Part shown: one piece after another, positions 22,278 to 34,023 of the stretch | How the letters are laid out: every line of letters begins with the position of its first letter | Position numbering within the stretch: position 1 is the first letter of the stretch | NCBI RefSeq assembly: GCF_050908995.1 | Contig: NC_135122.1 | Coordinates: 1,085,001-1,149,000 of the forward strand | DNA length: 64,000 nucleotides | Reading direction: 5' to 3' | Source: Andrena cerasifolii | Taxonomy: Eukaryota; Arthropoda; Insecta; Hymenoptera; Andrenidae | The notes under the pieces: generated by a model | What the model was told of the DNA's origin: nothing | The model's input: the letters and a program-made list of their open reading frames with translations, nothing else | Databases searched by the model: none | Made by a program: the position numbers and the translations under genes

Positions 22278-23182
22278 CCCTCAAACACCACACTGGATCA
22301 CCGAGACCCAGGCGGTTTGGAAGATTCGTGGCCACTGCTAAACGGTAAATGGTGAGGAGCTGTTGTGGGGGAAAATTTTTTGGGACCCCTACTACGGATT
22401 CCGCACCATGAAACCCCTCATTTATCTGAAGAAGCCGAGTGACATCATAAAAAAGGTAGTCTATGGGTCGCGCAGACCCAGTGTGGTGTCCACGTCAGTA
22501 TTTTCGGAAAAGTGGAGATAACAGTTTTTACAAAACATTACTGTTTGTGCAGTGATTTGTTGTTCCGACAGTATTTCTGCGCTGTGTAAAGTAGAACACA
22601 TCCTTTTCAAGCGATATAAAGTGTTTAAAATGCGATCGGCCGATGTGTAGGGAATATAGTATGTGGCGAAAATATGTTGCGACAGCTCTTAGTGTCAATG
22701 AATGATTTAATAGTGATTTATACTTTTTTTTATAAAATTAATTATTATTTCAAACATTTCATTGCATACTTTCACAGAGAACATTCGTTCGGAAGAAGTA
22801 AAAAATCACTCGACTTCACCTCTCAAAATAATGATATTTTTTGGAACCAATCATATTGACATATATTTTCTTGAAGTATGACTGAAATCTTTCAATAGAT
22901 GTATAATAAAATCCCTGTGCCTTTTTTAAGAAAAAACTGCGATTAAAAGAAGAAAAAACGGAACTTTCAGAACACGGACGTCTTTTTTCAAAATATCTTG
23001 AGCAATAAAAGATTTTTCACTAAACTATCAATATATTCCATTTGTTTATTATCCGACGAATTGATTGAAAAAATTGTTTAAATCGGTGCAGCAAATCCTG
23101 ATATACAGAGGAAAGAAATTTCTGGATCGCGTGGATCCAGTGTGGTGGAAGCGTTAGGAAAATATAGTGTGGTGTTTGAGGG
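22278..23182. mobile_element. TTAA-flanked (piggyBac-type) element, 905 bp
   Basis: CCCTCAAACACCACACT (22278-22294) and its exact reverse complement (23166-23182) form 17-bp terminal inverted repeats flanked by TTAA (22274-22277 and 23183-23186). Palindromic GGGTCGCGCAGACCC (22466) and GGATCGCGTGGATCC (23127) each precede AGTGTGGTG, giving internal copies of the terminal motif. No transposase is recognisable. Confidence 0.9.
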
Positions 23183-23303
23183 TTAAGATAAGTCAAACCT
23201 TATCGAAAAAGGACGTTTTTAATAAAGATACACCAATTTAAAGAAAACCTGCTAAAATCATATGTGTATGTCCTATTTTTTCATTACATACGATTAGGAC
23301 ATA

Positions 23304-23521
23304 CAGGGTGTCCCAAAAATGGCGGAGTTCCTTGCAAGGGGTGACTCAGGGGGTGATTTGAAACAACTTTTTCCTTAGCGAAAATATTGTCCGTGGCATC
23401 GTTAACGAGATACTAACAAAAACCCCGACCAATCACAGCGCGAGCCTTCCCCTTGAGCTCGCGTGGTATCTAGAGACGCGGTAGCGTCTCGACGCCAAGT
23501 ACATGAAAGACACCCTGTATA
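23304..23521. mobile_element. Short TACAGGGTGTC-ended MITE
   Basis: TACAGGGTGTCCCAAAAATG at the left and GACACCCTGTA at the right. The left part is closely similar to the ends of the giant foldback at 6164-8573 (GCGGAGTTCCTTG, CCTTAGCGAAAATATTG, ATCGTTAACGAGATA). Confidence 0.75.
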
Positions 23522-24020
23522 TCGACTGTGTCGCTACCGCTATCATTTACTCGTAGCAGAGCTATTCCAGCCTAACCTGAAACTTATTTCATTAATATCT
23601 CATCACGCTTGCAATATTTCCTAAATTTAAAAGCATTTTTCTTATGTAAACCGCATATAAGCTTTCGAATAAGACCAAACTCAATAAAATCGGTTCATGC
23701 ATGACAGAGATATCGTAATATCGTCTCATGAATCCGTCGGAATCGGTAAGATTTTTCTTCTGATTCTTCTTCTCCAGTCAAAATTTTGTCAACATAATAC
23801 GCATGCGCGTTACACGCACACCTTCAGCCAAAAAAAAAAAACAACACATGTTTCGTTCGTCGAGTCTCGGTACGCGTTACAGGCACACCTTCAGCCAACA
23901 GAAACTAACACATGTTTCGTTCGTCAATTGCTATCTCCACTATGCAATCTACTCCAAATGACAGCTTACCGTCAAGTTATAACCAAGTTATAAACGTGTT
24001 TTTACAAATATATATCGTTG
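23462..24020 (+). repeat. Dispersed repeat, copy A
   Basis: Starts AGAGACGCGGTAGCGTCTCG, a 20-base stretch that is largely self-complementary, and continues through GCTTTCGAATAAGACCAA and TTCGTTCGTC to AACCAAGTTATAAACGTG. It overlaps the MITE at 23304. Direct copy B and an inverted copy C follow. Confidence 0.8.
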
Positions 24021-24147
24021 TACCATTGAATTGCAACCAAAATGCAGTCTCAAATACAAGGTAAGTTGCCGAAATTAGAATTGCGACATGTTTGAATTTC
24101 ATCAAACTGTTTTTTATTTGTAACTAAACTGAGGATTTTATGTATCC

Positions 24148-24640
24148 AGAGACGCGGTAGCGTCTCGACGCCAAGTACAGGTAAGAAAGTACATGATAGA
24201 CACCCTGTATATCGACTGTGTCGCTACCGCTATCATTTACTCGTCGCCGGGCTATTCCAACTTAACCTGAAAATTATTTCATTAATATCTCATCACACCT
24301 GCAATATTTTCTAAATTTAAAGGCATTTTTCTTATGTAAACCGCATATAAGCTTTCGAATAAGACCAATTTCAATAAAATCGGTCCGCGCATAACCGAGA
24401 TATCGTAATATCGTCTCATGAATCTGTCAGATGCGATAAGGTTTTTCTCCTGATTCTCCAACCAAATTTTGTCGACATAATACGTATACGCGTTACACGC
24501 ATACCTTCAGCCAAAACGAAACTAACACACGTTTCGTTCGTCAATCGCTATCTTCACTATGCAATCTACTCCAAATTTTGACAGCTTACCGTCAAGTTAT
24601 AACCAAGTTATAAACGTGTTTTTACAAATATATACATAAA
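24148..24640 (+). repeat. Dispersed repeat, copy B (direct)
   Basis: Same landmarks in the same order and orientation as copy A, with scattered substitutions and a small insertion after GCCAAGTACA. Both copies end at AACCAAGTTATAAACGTG. Confidence 0.8.
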
Positions 24641-24697
24641 TGAATTTCTTTTTAATTTAAATGATAAAAACCAATTTAAACCAATTCCACCAATCCA

Positions 24698-24810
24698 ATT
24701 GTCTTGACGCTTTGCAGGCGTGCGTAGTTTGGATGACAATACAATATATTTAAAAAAAAAACCCGAGAGGATGAAGAAATTATCCAGTCATCAATTAATA
24801 ATATAATAAT
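24698..24810 (-). repeat. Fragment of a dispersed repeat (TTTGCAGGCGT family)
   Basis: GCTTTGCAGGCGTGCGTAGT, then GATGACAATACAA and a poly-purine stretch, match 54255-54482 and, inverted, 60275-60493. Confidence 0.6.
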
Positions 24811-24852
24811 AATTTATAATATTGAAAATTATCTGAAGTCATTCTCTACGTA

Positions 24853-25315
24853 AATTATCTTTGTAAAAATAAGTGAGATCTCCATAAAAAACTTCAGAAA
24901 AGTAAAGAAATTACGCCAAGTACACAAAATCAAATAAATCACAAAAAATAGAAGATAATAGTAATTGTAAAATAAAAAAATATGTGAAATCAAAATGAGC
25001 TGCACGTACATAAAGGTGATGATAAATACAAATAAATATTTTAATACGAATAAACATTTTATTCAAAATACTTGGCGCTGCGTCCAGAATTGGTGCCGCT
25101 AAACTGAAAATGTTTATTCGTATTAAAATATTTATTTGTATTTATCATTACCTTTACGTACTTGCAGCCCATTTTGATTTCACATTTTTTTTTATTTTGT
25201 AATTATTATTATCTTCTATTTTCTGTGATTTATTTGATTTCGTGTACTTGGCATAATTTCTTTACTTTTTTTAAGTTTTTTTATGGGGATCTCACTTCTT
25301 TTTACAAAGATAATT
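24853..25315. repeat. Palindrome with ~205-bp arms
   Basis: 24853-25059 and 25109-25315 are inverted copies (AATTATCTTTGTAAAAA at the outer end, AATACGAATAAACATTT at the inner). The 50-bp loop includes TGGCGCTGCGTCCAGAATTG. It sits at the centre of the 23.5-27.3 kb mirrored cluster. Confidence 0.8.
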
Positions 25316-25367
25316 CATGTACTTGGCGTAATTTTTTTACTTTTTTGAAGTTTTTTATGGGGATCAA

Positions 25368-25732
25368 AGAATTTACAGTAGTCGTTACATGAAACTGAAA
25401 ATTGAGGTTCGAAAAGCAAATTTGACTTCACGGAACCTTCCACTTTCAGTCAGATTTTAACCGCAAAGCACATTAACGATTGGAATCAACTCCTGGAGGT
25501 TCCCACGTGCACAGAATATTAAATTTAAAAGAATTTACGTTGGTCATTATATGAAACTGAAAATTGAGGTTAGACAAACAAATTGGACACCATTGAACCT
25601 CTATTTTCATCCAGAATTCCACTGCACAGCACATTCACGTTTAGAATCACCTCCTGGAGATGCTCACGTGCATAGAAAATTAAATTTCAAAGAATTTACA
25701 CCAGTCGTTAATTTTCAGTTTCATATAATATA
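25368..25732. repeat. ~161-bp tandem repeat, 2.3 copies
   Basis: Units start AGAATTTAC at 25368, 25530 and 25691 and share ATGAAACTGAAAATTGAGGT and TCACCTCCTGGAG-type blocks. The third copy is cut short and ends in an inverted TTTTCAGTTTCAT. Confidence 0.8.
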
Positions 25733-25785
25733 TACAATGACGGACGACGATCCCTGCCGTGTCCTGCCGAATGGTCCCGAGAGTT

Positions 25786-27290
25786 GACGAATCGACGAAC
25801 GAAACATGTGTTAGTATCGTTTTGGCTGAATGTGTGCGTGTAACGCGTATACGTATTATGTCGACAAAAATTTGACTGGAGAATCAGAAGAAGAAGAAAA
25901 TGTTAAAAATGTTATATTTCTGACAGATCCATGAGACGATATTACGATATCTCTGTCATACGCGGACCGATTTTATTGAATTTGGTCTTATTCGAAAGCT
26001 TATATGCGGTTTACATCAGAAAAATGTCGTTAAATTTAGAAAATATTGCAAGCGTGATGAGATATTAATGAAATAAGTTTCAGGTTGGGTTGGAATAGCT
26101 CTGCGTTCGAGTAAATGATAGCGGTAGCGACAGTCGACATATACAGGGTGTCCCACTAAGGAGTGGACAGCGCGATATCTCTTAAAGTATTGTCGATAAA
26201 AATATAAAAAAAATAGGGAATTGCATGGTTCGAGGGGGCCCATTTATTAGCGCGAACGAATTTTGTTTTCGATTATTATTTTAAAAGATACGATGGTCAA
26301 GTTCGGTTTTTCAAATGGAACTATTTTTTTTGAAGACCTGAGTTGATAGTGCGTTCCAAGACAAATTCAATAATCTTTAATGTATACACTTTATTTCCAC
26401 TGGTTTTTAAGATATTGCGCTTGCAAATTTACTGATTTTCACTGCAAGAAACCCCTCTGGAATGGCAAAAACCGGGGGCGGTCTTACTGGCGCCACGGGT
26501 GGCACTGCCTGTTGAAATGGATACTTACCTGCCAAAGGTCTACGCCAGAAATGGCAGGCCCAAAGGCTGGACAATTCTTTTCCGTCAGAAATGCTACTTA
26601 GGTAGGTACATCTGCGGTTGGATTGGTTCTGATACAATCTGCTCCCTATGGATGAAATTTAGTCTAGCAACTTTCACTCCTCCTAACCTAACCAATCCAA
26701 CTTGCATCCCTCCCAAAAGAACCGGCCATCCGAGCGTAGAAGCAAGTGCGAAATAAAAGTAACGATACCTACCTAAGTAGCATTTCTGACGGAAAAGAAT
26801 TGTCCAGCCTTTGGGCCTGCCATTTCTGGCGTAGACCTTTGGCAGGTAAGTATCCATTTCAACAGGCAGTGCCACCCGTGGCGCCAGTAAGACCGCCCCC
26901 GGTTTTTGCCATTCCAGAGGGGTTTCTTGCAGTGAAAATCAGTAAATTTGCATGCGCAATATCTTAAAAACCAGTGGAAATAAAGTGTATACATTAAAGC
27001 TTATTGAATTTGTCTTGCAACGCACTATCAACTCAGGTCTTCAAAAAAAATAGTTCCATTTGAAAAACCGAACTTGACCATCGTATCTTTTAAAATAATA
27101 ATCGAAAACAAAATTCGTTCGCGCTAATACATGGGCCCCCTCGAACCATGCAATTCCCTATTTTTTTTATATTTTTATCGACAATACTTTAAGAGATATC
27201 GCGCTGTCCACTCCTTAGTGGGACACCCTGTATATAGGGTGTCTTTCATGTACTTGGCGTCGAGACGCTACCGCGTCTCTAGATATATTA
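25786..27290 (-). repeat. Dispersed repeat, copy C (inverted), split by a palindrome
   Basis: 25786-26141 and 27233-27290 together form an inverted copy of the repeat at 23462-24020. The break lies inside its TACAGGGTGTC motif, where the palindromic element 26142-27232 has inserted. Confidence 0.75.
26142..27232. mobile_element. Palindromic element, ~466-bp arms, TACAGGGTGTCCCAC ends
   Basis: 26142-26608 and 26766-27232 are almost perfect inverted copies around a ~157-bp loop. Both ends are TACAGGGTGTCCCACTAAGG. Identical peptides beginning MALPVEMDTYLPKVY can be read from both strands purely because of the palindrome. Confidence 0.9.
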
Positions 27291-28080
27291 CCCTTGGCTC
27301 CAATTACGCTTTTGAGACGGTGTCGCATGCTGTGTACTAGTTTTTCAGTTATTATCGATTCGATAGAATTCCATACTACTAAAATCTTTTGTTTTAGTAC
27401 GTCCTTCAAAGTTGTGTTGTAATTTTTTAATCTCCTGTCGATTTCCGCCTAAAAATATTCGATGTGGTTGATATTGTTACGAATTACAACAGTTAAATTC
27501 TGGTTATAAAATTATTTATTAATAACATGGTGTCCCTCTTTTTGTGTCAAGAACATTTAAGTCATTTACCACTGGGTTAGGGACTTCGGTAGCACGAATG
27601 ATAAGATTATACGTGTGAACTTTCTTGTTTGAAACCCAACTATGAACTGACGCCCTGCGCCGAAAAACTCTTCCTTTTTAAATGCTGGGTAGAGAGGTTT
27701 TCACCCTCTACCCTCGAATGGCCAAGATGGAGGGAAAGCCCAAATATACACAATCCAAAGTGCATTGCTGACGAAGTCCAGACATTGGCATCGGCGGAAA
27801 GACATTACAGCGTAGACCTTGAAAACCCTTGGGCTTCACGATTTCGATGACTGCTCTTGTGCCCAAGGGTTACTGCCTAGTCCCTCGCCAGATGAGCGTG
27901 TCGAGCTCAAGGGAGGTCTCCGCCTTAGTTATTTGCCAAAATGCACGGCCAACATTCGGGACTACATCTGGGTTTACTTACTAAAACTTTCCCTCATCTG
28001 GCCATTCGTTACGCACGTAACAATATCCAGACTTTATGGGGGTGTATGAAACCCATAAGGTGTATTATACATTATACAAT
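27291..28080 (-). pseudogene. Tc1-type transposase C-terminal relic, split by a solo LTR
   Basis: On the minus strand the text around the LTR reads, across the insertion, PP*S-LD-INHIEYF*AEIDRRL, matching the Tc1-type transposase signature PPQSPDLNPIEHLWxEIDRRL that contains the third catalytic acidic residue region. It is followed by ...LKQKILVVWNSI and LVHSMRHRLKSVIGAKG, the conserved C-terminal end of the family. Tc1-type transposases cut and paste elements at TA dinucleotides. Two Gln or Trp codons have become stops, and only the last ~75 residues are present, so this is a dead fragment. The solo LTR 27475-28022 divides it. Identification by signature is firm; the parent family is not named. 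Confidence 0.8.
27475..28022. mobile_element. Solo LTR, 548 bp
   Basis: Starts TGTTACG and ends CGTAACA, an inverted 7-bp pair with the canonical TG...CA termini. It is flanked by ATAT on both sides (27471-27474 and 28023-28026). Removing it rejoins the Tc1 transposase signature, which confirms the boundaries. TGTTAC ends are common in Gypsy-type LTRs, but the family is not certain. Confidence 0.85.
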
Positions 28081-28129
28081 AACCATTCTTGTCCAATACA
28101 CCATAATCTGCTATCTTTCTTAACTGACT

Positions 28130-29640
28130 GCATACAGTCAGTGATAGATACTGTGTATCCATTCTTTTTCCAATTTGAATTTTAAATCGTCTATTTCTGT
28201 AACAACCTCTATAATAGTAATTTTATCACCTTCAATACTTGTCACTGTACTGTGGAATATTGCGGCCTCACTATGCATGAAATACAACCATACTTCTGAG
28301 CTGTCTTCTTCAAATAAGTTTTCAGAATACTTGGGCAGTTGTCGATGGACAAGAAATATGATTTTAAAGGAGAATACTTACAATTTTAAAACTCTTTCAA
28401 TCCCGGCATCAATGCCAATCATCTAGTCTAGCGCTGCTCAAGGTCGCTCCCGCGGGAGATTGGGATTCTCCCACTCTCGTCCGCGTTGTCAGGGGTACCG
28501 CGCAACGCTAACCGCGAACACGCTAGCCCGGTTAGACCGTCATGGTAGCCTTCTTAGCGTCGCGCGGTCTCCTTGACACCGGAAGGCACGCTGTGCGAGA
28601 GAAAGATTGGAAAGGGAAGCTGGCGCGTGAGGGGCCCCACCGCTGGTCACCGCTGATCTAGTCTTACTGTACCCAGCAAGCGCATATATTCCACCTCTCC
28701 ATCGTCACAGAATTCTTTTAATAACTCTACCCTCACTGTAAATATATAAAAATAACTGTAAATTTTTATTATGATGCCCTCAATATCAACAGGAAGTTGA
28801 TCTGCTGCTGTCAGAATAGTATTGTATACTATATATGCAACACATCCTACACCAATAATTGGCATTTGAAGATGGTTCTTTAGTTTATTATACCTATACA
28901 TTATTTGTTCATTTTCTAAGGAGATCACCAAAGTTTGTATTTGCATTATCAGCACAAACTGCTACAACTTTATTTTTTAAATTATTTTTCTTTAATATTT
29001 CAATAATTGAGTTGGTAATTATCTCAGAACTTTCCCCTGGCAGAGATACAAAATCTAAAAGTTTCATTTGTATTCCCAGTTTGTAATAAAAAAAAGCAAA
29101 TTAATGACGGCAATAATTTAGTTTTCTTTTGATTTGATGCATCCGTAAATATTGTTATAAAATCAATAGTTTCCAATGTTTTCAAAAGTTGATCAATTAT
29201 ATAAGGTGCAAATACATTTTTTTTATAATCGTTTCAGTTTTTGTGCGAGCGCAAGTAAATTTTAGCTCGAATAATGTACGAATAAGTTAAGTTTAGATGT
29301 ACAATCCATTGATCGAAATGTTTGATTATGAATTATAGTATGATACGCAAATACTGCTTCGGCAATTCTCTTTCTTTGGGTCCGAATTCAACTTTACGTC
29401 AATAACCGAGTAATTTTTTTTTTTAAGAAGCTGAAGCTAATAATGCTCGTTTGTGTTTATCCGACAAAGTATGTCTCTTGATATCACTTCTATCTCCCGA
29501 CCCAATCGAGAAGTCACTATTACCGTATTAAGTATCACAGTAAACGTTGTTTTCAATTTTAGTTTTTTTTTATAACAGCAATTTCACTTTTTAATTCATC
29601 TGTAAAGGTGCAGAGTCTTTTCTTCGACGTGGCTATCTGA
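28130..29640 (-). pseudogene. hAT-superfamily transposase relic (BED finger to hAT C-terminal region)
   Basis: Reading down the minus strand, domain fragments occur in the expected order: a BED-type zinc finger at about 29420-29530 (VYCDT...DIKRHTLSDKHKRAL, second Cys lost to a stop), AEAVFAYHTIIHNQTFRSMDC near 29330, FTDASNQKK near 29160, then MKLLDFVSLPGESSEIITN and VCADNANTNFGDLLRK near 29040-28920, GVGCVAYIVYNT near 28850, LPVDIEGIIIKIYSYF near 28790, a TR(W to stop) LAL block at the MITE junction, and RQLPKYSENLFEEDSSEVW near 28330. At least five stops and several frameshifts are present. The order and intronless layout fit a once-complete transposase. A hAT-type MITE has inserted at 28429-28655. 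Confidence 0.8.
28429..28655. mobile_element. hAT-type MITE, 227 bp, perfect 8-bp target duplication
   Basis: GC-rich insert starting TAGCGCTGCTCAAGG and ending GGTCACCGCTGA, flanked on both sides by ATCTAGTC (28421-28428 and 28656-28663). It interrupts the TRW-type motif of the hAT transposase relic; excision of insert plus one copy restores continuity of that motif apart from a nonsense codon. Confidence 0.9.
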
Positions 29641-30179
29641 AATTAGTTTTTTTTATTTATAATTTATATTCTAATTAATAATATATTAAAAAATAAAAAT
29701 TAATACATACTTTTTGCAGTAAAAACATTGAATATAATAAGAATAAAATAATAAAATAATCTTAGGTCTTAGCATCTTAGGCTACAGTTACAGTGGATAC
29801 GTTTTCGTAGGAATGATGTTCTGATGAATACGTTTCATCGTAGGATAAACTGCACTAATGCTGGCACTGCACTAATCATTGGCACTCCTGAGTAAAAAGC
29901 CAAACATTACAAAATACGAGTTTAGAAAGTACTTTTTTACAATTTCTTATTTTTCTTTCGTTACAACACTGCAAATCCCAGTAGTTGAAGTACACATTTT
30001 ACATCTGGCAACACCACAAAGTGGGACAAAGGGCTGAGTTTGAGGTGTTTTCTTAAAATTTTTATAAGGGCTAGGTAAGTATATTTTGTCGCTTTATAAC
30101 TAAGTAATGGACTGAAATACTGATTTATTAAGTATTGTAGGTATTTACAAACACTTTAAACTTCGTTTTTAACTACAGG
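29641..30179. other. AT-rich sequence, no gene recognised
   Basis: 29641-29770 is almost pure A/T. 29780-29900 contains repeated GGCACT motifs. No supported gene. Confidence 0.4.
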
Positions 30180-31311
30180 GTCAGCGTTTTATCCTGCAAC
30201 CCGCGCTCCCGCGAACTTGTAAAATGGCAACAAGGCCTCACGGAAGCATTCCACTACAACCATGCACCGTCCCGGCGTTCGGAGAGCTGCCAGCGACCGC
30301 TGGACAGCAGTGATGCCCGAGCATCGAGAATTTTGGGGTGGTTTCTTTCAAATTAACGTCGCAAAGAGCTATTCAGAATTTTCCGGCCCGAGTTGAAAAA
30401 TTTGGGGCCTTTTCCGTATAACTTTTGAAATATAAAAGATATTGGAATGCAATTTGCGCCGAAAAATGAAAAAAAATTATTCCCTCTTAATGATGGATAA
30501 TTTAACATATTTTACATTTACTTAATTTTTTAACCACAATTGTTGTAAAAAGTTTTTGCAAACTCTTTATTTGATACTGTATTTAATGCTGCTTTTAAAA
30601 TTTGTGGTGTTGATAAAGAATCGGCTAGTTCTTTCTGTATCATAACTTTCAGAAATTGAGAAATTCAATTTTTATTCAATTATGTGTTAGTTCTGCAGAC
30701 CTCAGAATCTATTTTTCTGGTTTTCTTTTTTTTTATGATTTTATCCTTAATGCAGTGCATACCTAGACCAGACGTAAAGGGTAACGAATGGGACGTGTCT
30801 TTGATTGTAGCGGTGTTTGAATTTTTTTCTAGAATTTTTGTGTTTGAATGTTTTAGCTATTCCGTTAGGCTTCCGTTAATGTCATTTTTTGTAACGATGC
30901 GTCATTATTGTGACTTTTACACGCAGGTGGTGAAAAATCTCTCCGTACAAGGGTATAGCGCCGCGGTCAACCTTGTCGTAGCTAAAATTTTTGAAATTGA
31001 GACAGGTACGAGATCAGTCGACATTCTTTTCAAACCTCATTACAGTAATCTGGAGTGCGAGTGGTAAACCGATCATAAAAGCGGAGCGCGTGGCTCGATT
31101 ACCTGAGCCAGGAAATTCCCAATAGCTCTTTGCGACGTTAACTTGAAACAGACCATCCTAAAATTTTCGGAGCTCGGGCATCACTGCTGTCCAGCGGTCG
31201 CTGGCAGCTCTCCGCTGGGCCGGTGCATGGTTGTAGTGGAATGTGTCTGTGAAGCCATCTGTTGCCATCTTACAAGTTCGCGCGAACGCGGGTTGCAGGA
31301 TAAAACGCCGA
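30180..31311. mobile_element. Inverted-repeat element with ~190-bp arms
   Basis: 30180-30375 and 31118-31311 are inverted copies (outer end GCGTTTTATCCTGCAACCCG, inner block CGTCGCAAAGAGCTAT). The centre carries a 127-codon plus-strand frame (30684-31067) rich in Phe/Leu with no recognised domain; I do not call it a gene. Confidence 0.7.
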
Positions 31312-31473
31312 CATATGTTTTTCTATATAACCTCAAATGTTAGGGTGCCAATGATTGTACTTTTATGCCTATTTTTGTTTTTCACTGAATATTTTTAAAA
31401 TAAAAGACTTAATAGGTACTCAAGAGGTTATATTTTAATGAGAAATCTATATCCACTATAACCGTAGCCTTAG

Positions 31474-31636
31474 GTCGCCAGGAAATTTCTACTCGCAGTG
31501 GAACGGAATTACGCCACACATGGCCGTGATGACGCTGTGACGTCAAACCAATCGACACCAAGGTAGCTGTTGGCTCCAAACCAATCAACGCCAAGGTTGA
31601 TTCTCCCTCCACTACGAGTAGGAATTTCCTGGCAGC
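31474..31636. mobile_element. Short inverted-repeat element
   Basis: GCCAGGAAATTTCTACTCG...AGTGGA at the left and TCCACTACGAGTAGG...TTCCTGGC at the right. CAAACCAATC-AC-CCAAGGT is repeated twice inside. Confidence 0.6.
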
Positions 31637-32503
31637 CCTGGTCACATGTGCATCAGAGTCTGCCCGCTAATTTTTCGTCGGAGTTCAGTACACTTTTGTC
31701 ATGCGCATTCTATATAATTAGCATTCTCCCCACTTCAGATTTCTATGCAACAACTCATGACAAGACGAGTAGAAACCTTTGTTGCCAGTTAACAGTGTTA
31801 GTGCCATCTAGTATGAAGTAGAGGAAGCAGTAACTTTGTGCCACTGCAAAAATGTAAAAGATTACATGTCTAATTCAGGACATTTTGCGGGACAGTTTTC
31901 AATGCGTGACAAATGACTTAAATCCGGGATTCTCCCGCACAATGCTACACGTCTGGTCACTTTACCCTACCTGCTTTGGACGAGTAAACGCTCTTTTCGT
32001 GTGGCTAAACGACTTCGTTTGCGACCACGCCGAGAGGTACTTAATTGCTTGCTTCGTTCGCCGCTTAAACTGCTTCGATCGCGAACTTTTGCTAGTGTAC
32101 CGAACTGCTCGCTACAGCTTAAGCTATCGCGCATTTGCTGCCGTGATAATAATTGAACTTCGCGCTAAAGCGTTTGCTGCTTTAATATAAAACTGCTTTG
32201 AAACAGCTGCACACTAGTCGTTTTTATTGTGTTGTGTATAAAAATCCTCGTACATAGTGTAAATATAGATATTGGTAACTAATTTTCTATGTTATATATG
32301 AAATCATTTTTACTTTACACAAATATTAAAAATATGTTTCTTCTTTTTAGTTAGAAAGAATAATGTTTGGCGATTGAAATTAAAGAAAAAGAAAGTTCGT
32401 ATGTTTAATGATTGCGGAGATAAAATTTTTTTGTAAAGATAATTCTCCAAAAAATCGATGAAAATTCTGTAGGTACTTTGAGATCCATATTTTTTAAACA
32501 ATT
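31637..32503. other. No gene recognised
   Basis: A 101-codon plus-strand frame at 31885-32190 has no domain and no splice context. The rest is AT-rich. Confidence 0.4.
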
Positions 32504-34023
32504 TCAAATGTGGCAAAATTTGTCAAATTGAACCCTTCTTATTAAATCGTCTATATTTTTTTCTGTCCATACTGCGACATATGTGTCTCCTTCTATTGCA
32601 GCTTGTTTCTCCTCCCTACCTCCCCTTCTCTCTATTAAGCATTCTAACGGTAGGTGATCCGAGTCTATTCTATCCATTACCTTGAAATCTTCTAACTTAT
32701 CTCTGCTTGCCATATTTGTAAAAAGGTCCATTGCCGACGCTCCTCTTGATCCTACATATGTGAATTGTCTATATTTATCTCCCGCGATATTGCCATTCAG
32801 AATTTCCGATCCGTTTTCATCAATTTCCTGTAGTAATATCCTATCGTCCTTGTTCATTTTGTCAGCCTTCGTTGCCGCCTTCTTTTTTGTTTTCTTCTCT
32901 TCACTATATATTCCTACCTCTGCCACCTCTGATCCAATTCTAGCATTTAAGTCTCCTCCTATTAATAACATCTCCTCAGCGTTGTGAATATTTTCATCGC
33001 TTCTCAACTATATTGGTTCTACAACGTCCGAATGTTCCTCGAATCTCCATTTAACCTCAATTTCCTACCTAGTCCCCCATTACAGACATTTACCGTACCA
33101 CTATCAACCTCTAAATCTTCTTTTATCCCAATCAGAACCCCTCCACTTGCTCTACCCTTTGTTTTAGTTCTGCATGCCATTTAATATTTCCATTTATAGG
33201 TCTTTAGGAGAAACTTTTTAAATTTCTCCCACTCCTTCTTGTCTAGTCAGACCTCAGACAAGCCTACATAGTCATATTTGGTTATAAAATACCAAAAGTC
33301 TTTGTCCTTATTTTACAGCCCCGCCACATTCCAGAAAAGTAGTTGCGGCCGCAAGCAACGCACCGCGCATCGCAGTTTGAAATCATGCTCGCTGACTCAC
33401 GGGTCTAGCTTTGCCATAATCCCTTTCCTTTTTCTTACTGACTTGGCCCATATTACTTTTGCCTGTGATCCCAGCTCATTTCGCAGGAGCTCATTTCCCT
33501 ACTCCTTCTCTCTTCCTGCCTCCACATTCAGCTCTGTTATTTTTATATTATTCTTTCTCTCCCTTTTGTCCTGTAATTCTAGGATCGTCTCCAATCTGTC
33601 TTAATCTTCCTAAACCGTGGCTAACTTTGGCCCCTTCATTTTAATGGCTTCTTCAGCGGCCCGCCCTATCCTATCTTCTACATCTTTTACCAGTTTTATC
33701 CATTTATTTTCTCGTTTCTTATAGTCCGCTTGTATCTTCATAATCATTTCCTTAATAATTTTTCTAAGGTGAATGTCCCAATTTCTGCTCATTTAACCGC
33801 TTCGTTCCCACGGACGTGTTATGTCGCGACGCCGATACTGTTGATATAAACTCACAGACGAGTAAACGCGCGACGCAATGCCCTTCCTGCGATGTCACAG
33901 ACGAGTAGACGCGCGTCTTCTGTTTATGCTCCGCGGTAGCTGTAGTCCACCGATTACTTTGTTAGCTTGCTTCTATGTTGTGAGAATCAGTTCCTGTGTA
34001 GTTGTTCATGAGAGCAGGTCACG

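Noticed and set aside
24148..24640. CRISPR-like or regularly spaced array
   Set aside because: The repeats are a few long copies with unequal spacing in a eukaryotic genome; no short regular repeats with unique spacers.
26499..26994. Paired frames with identical peptides on both strands
   Set aside because: Consequence of the 466-bp palindromic arms.
30684..31067. 127-codon frame inside the inverted-repeat element
   Set aside because: Phe/Leu-rich from T-rich DNA, no known transposase motif, no homologous frame nearby.
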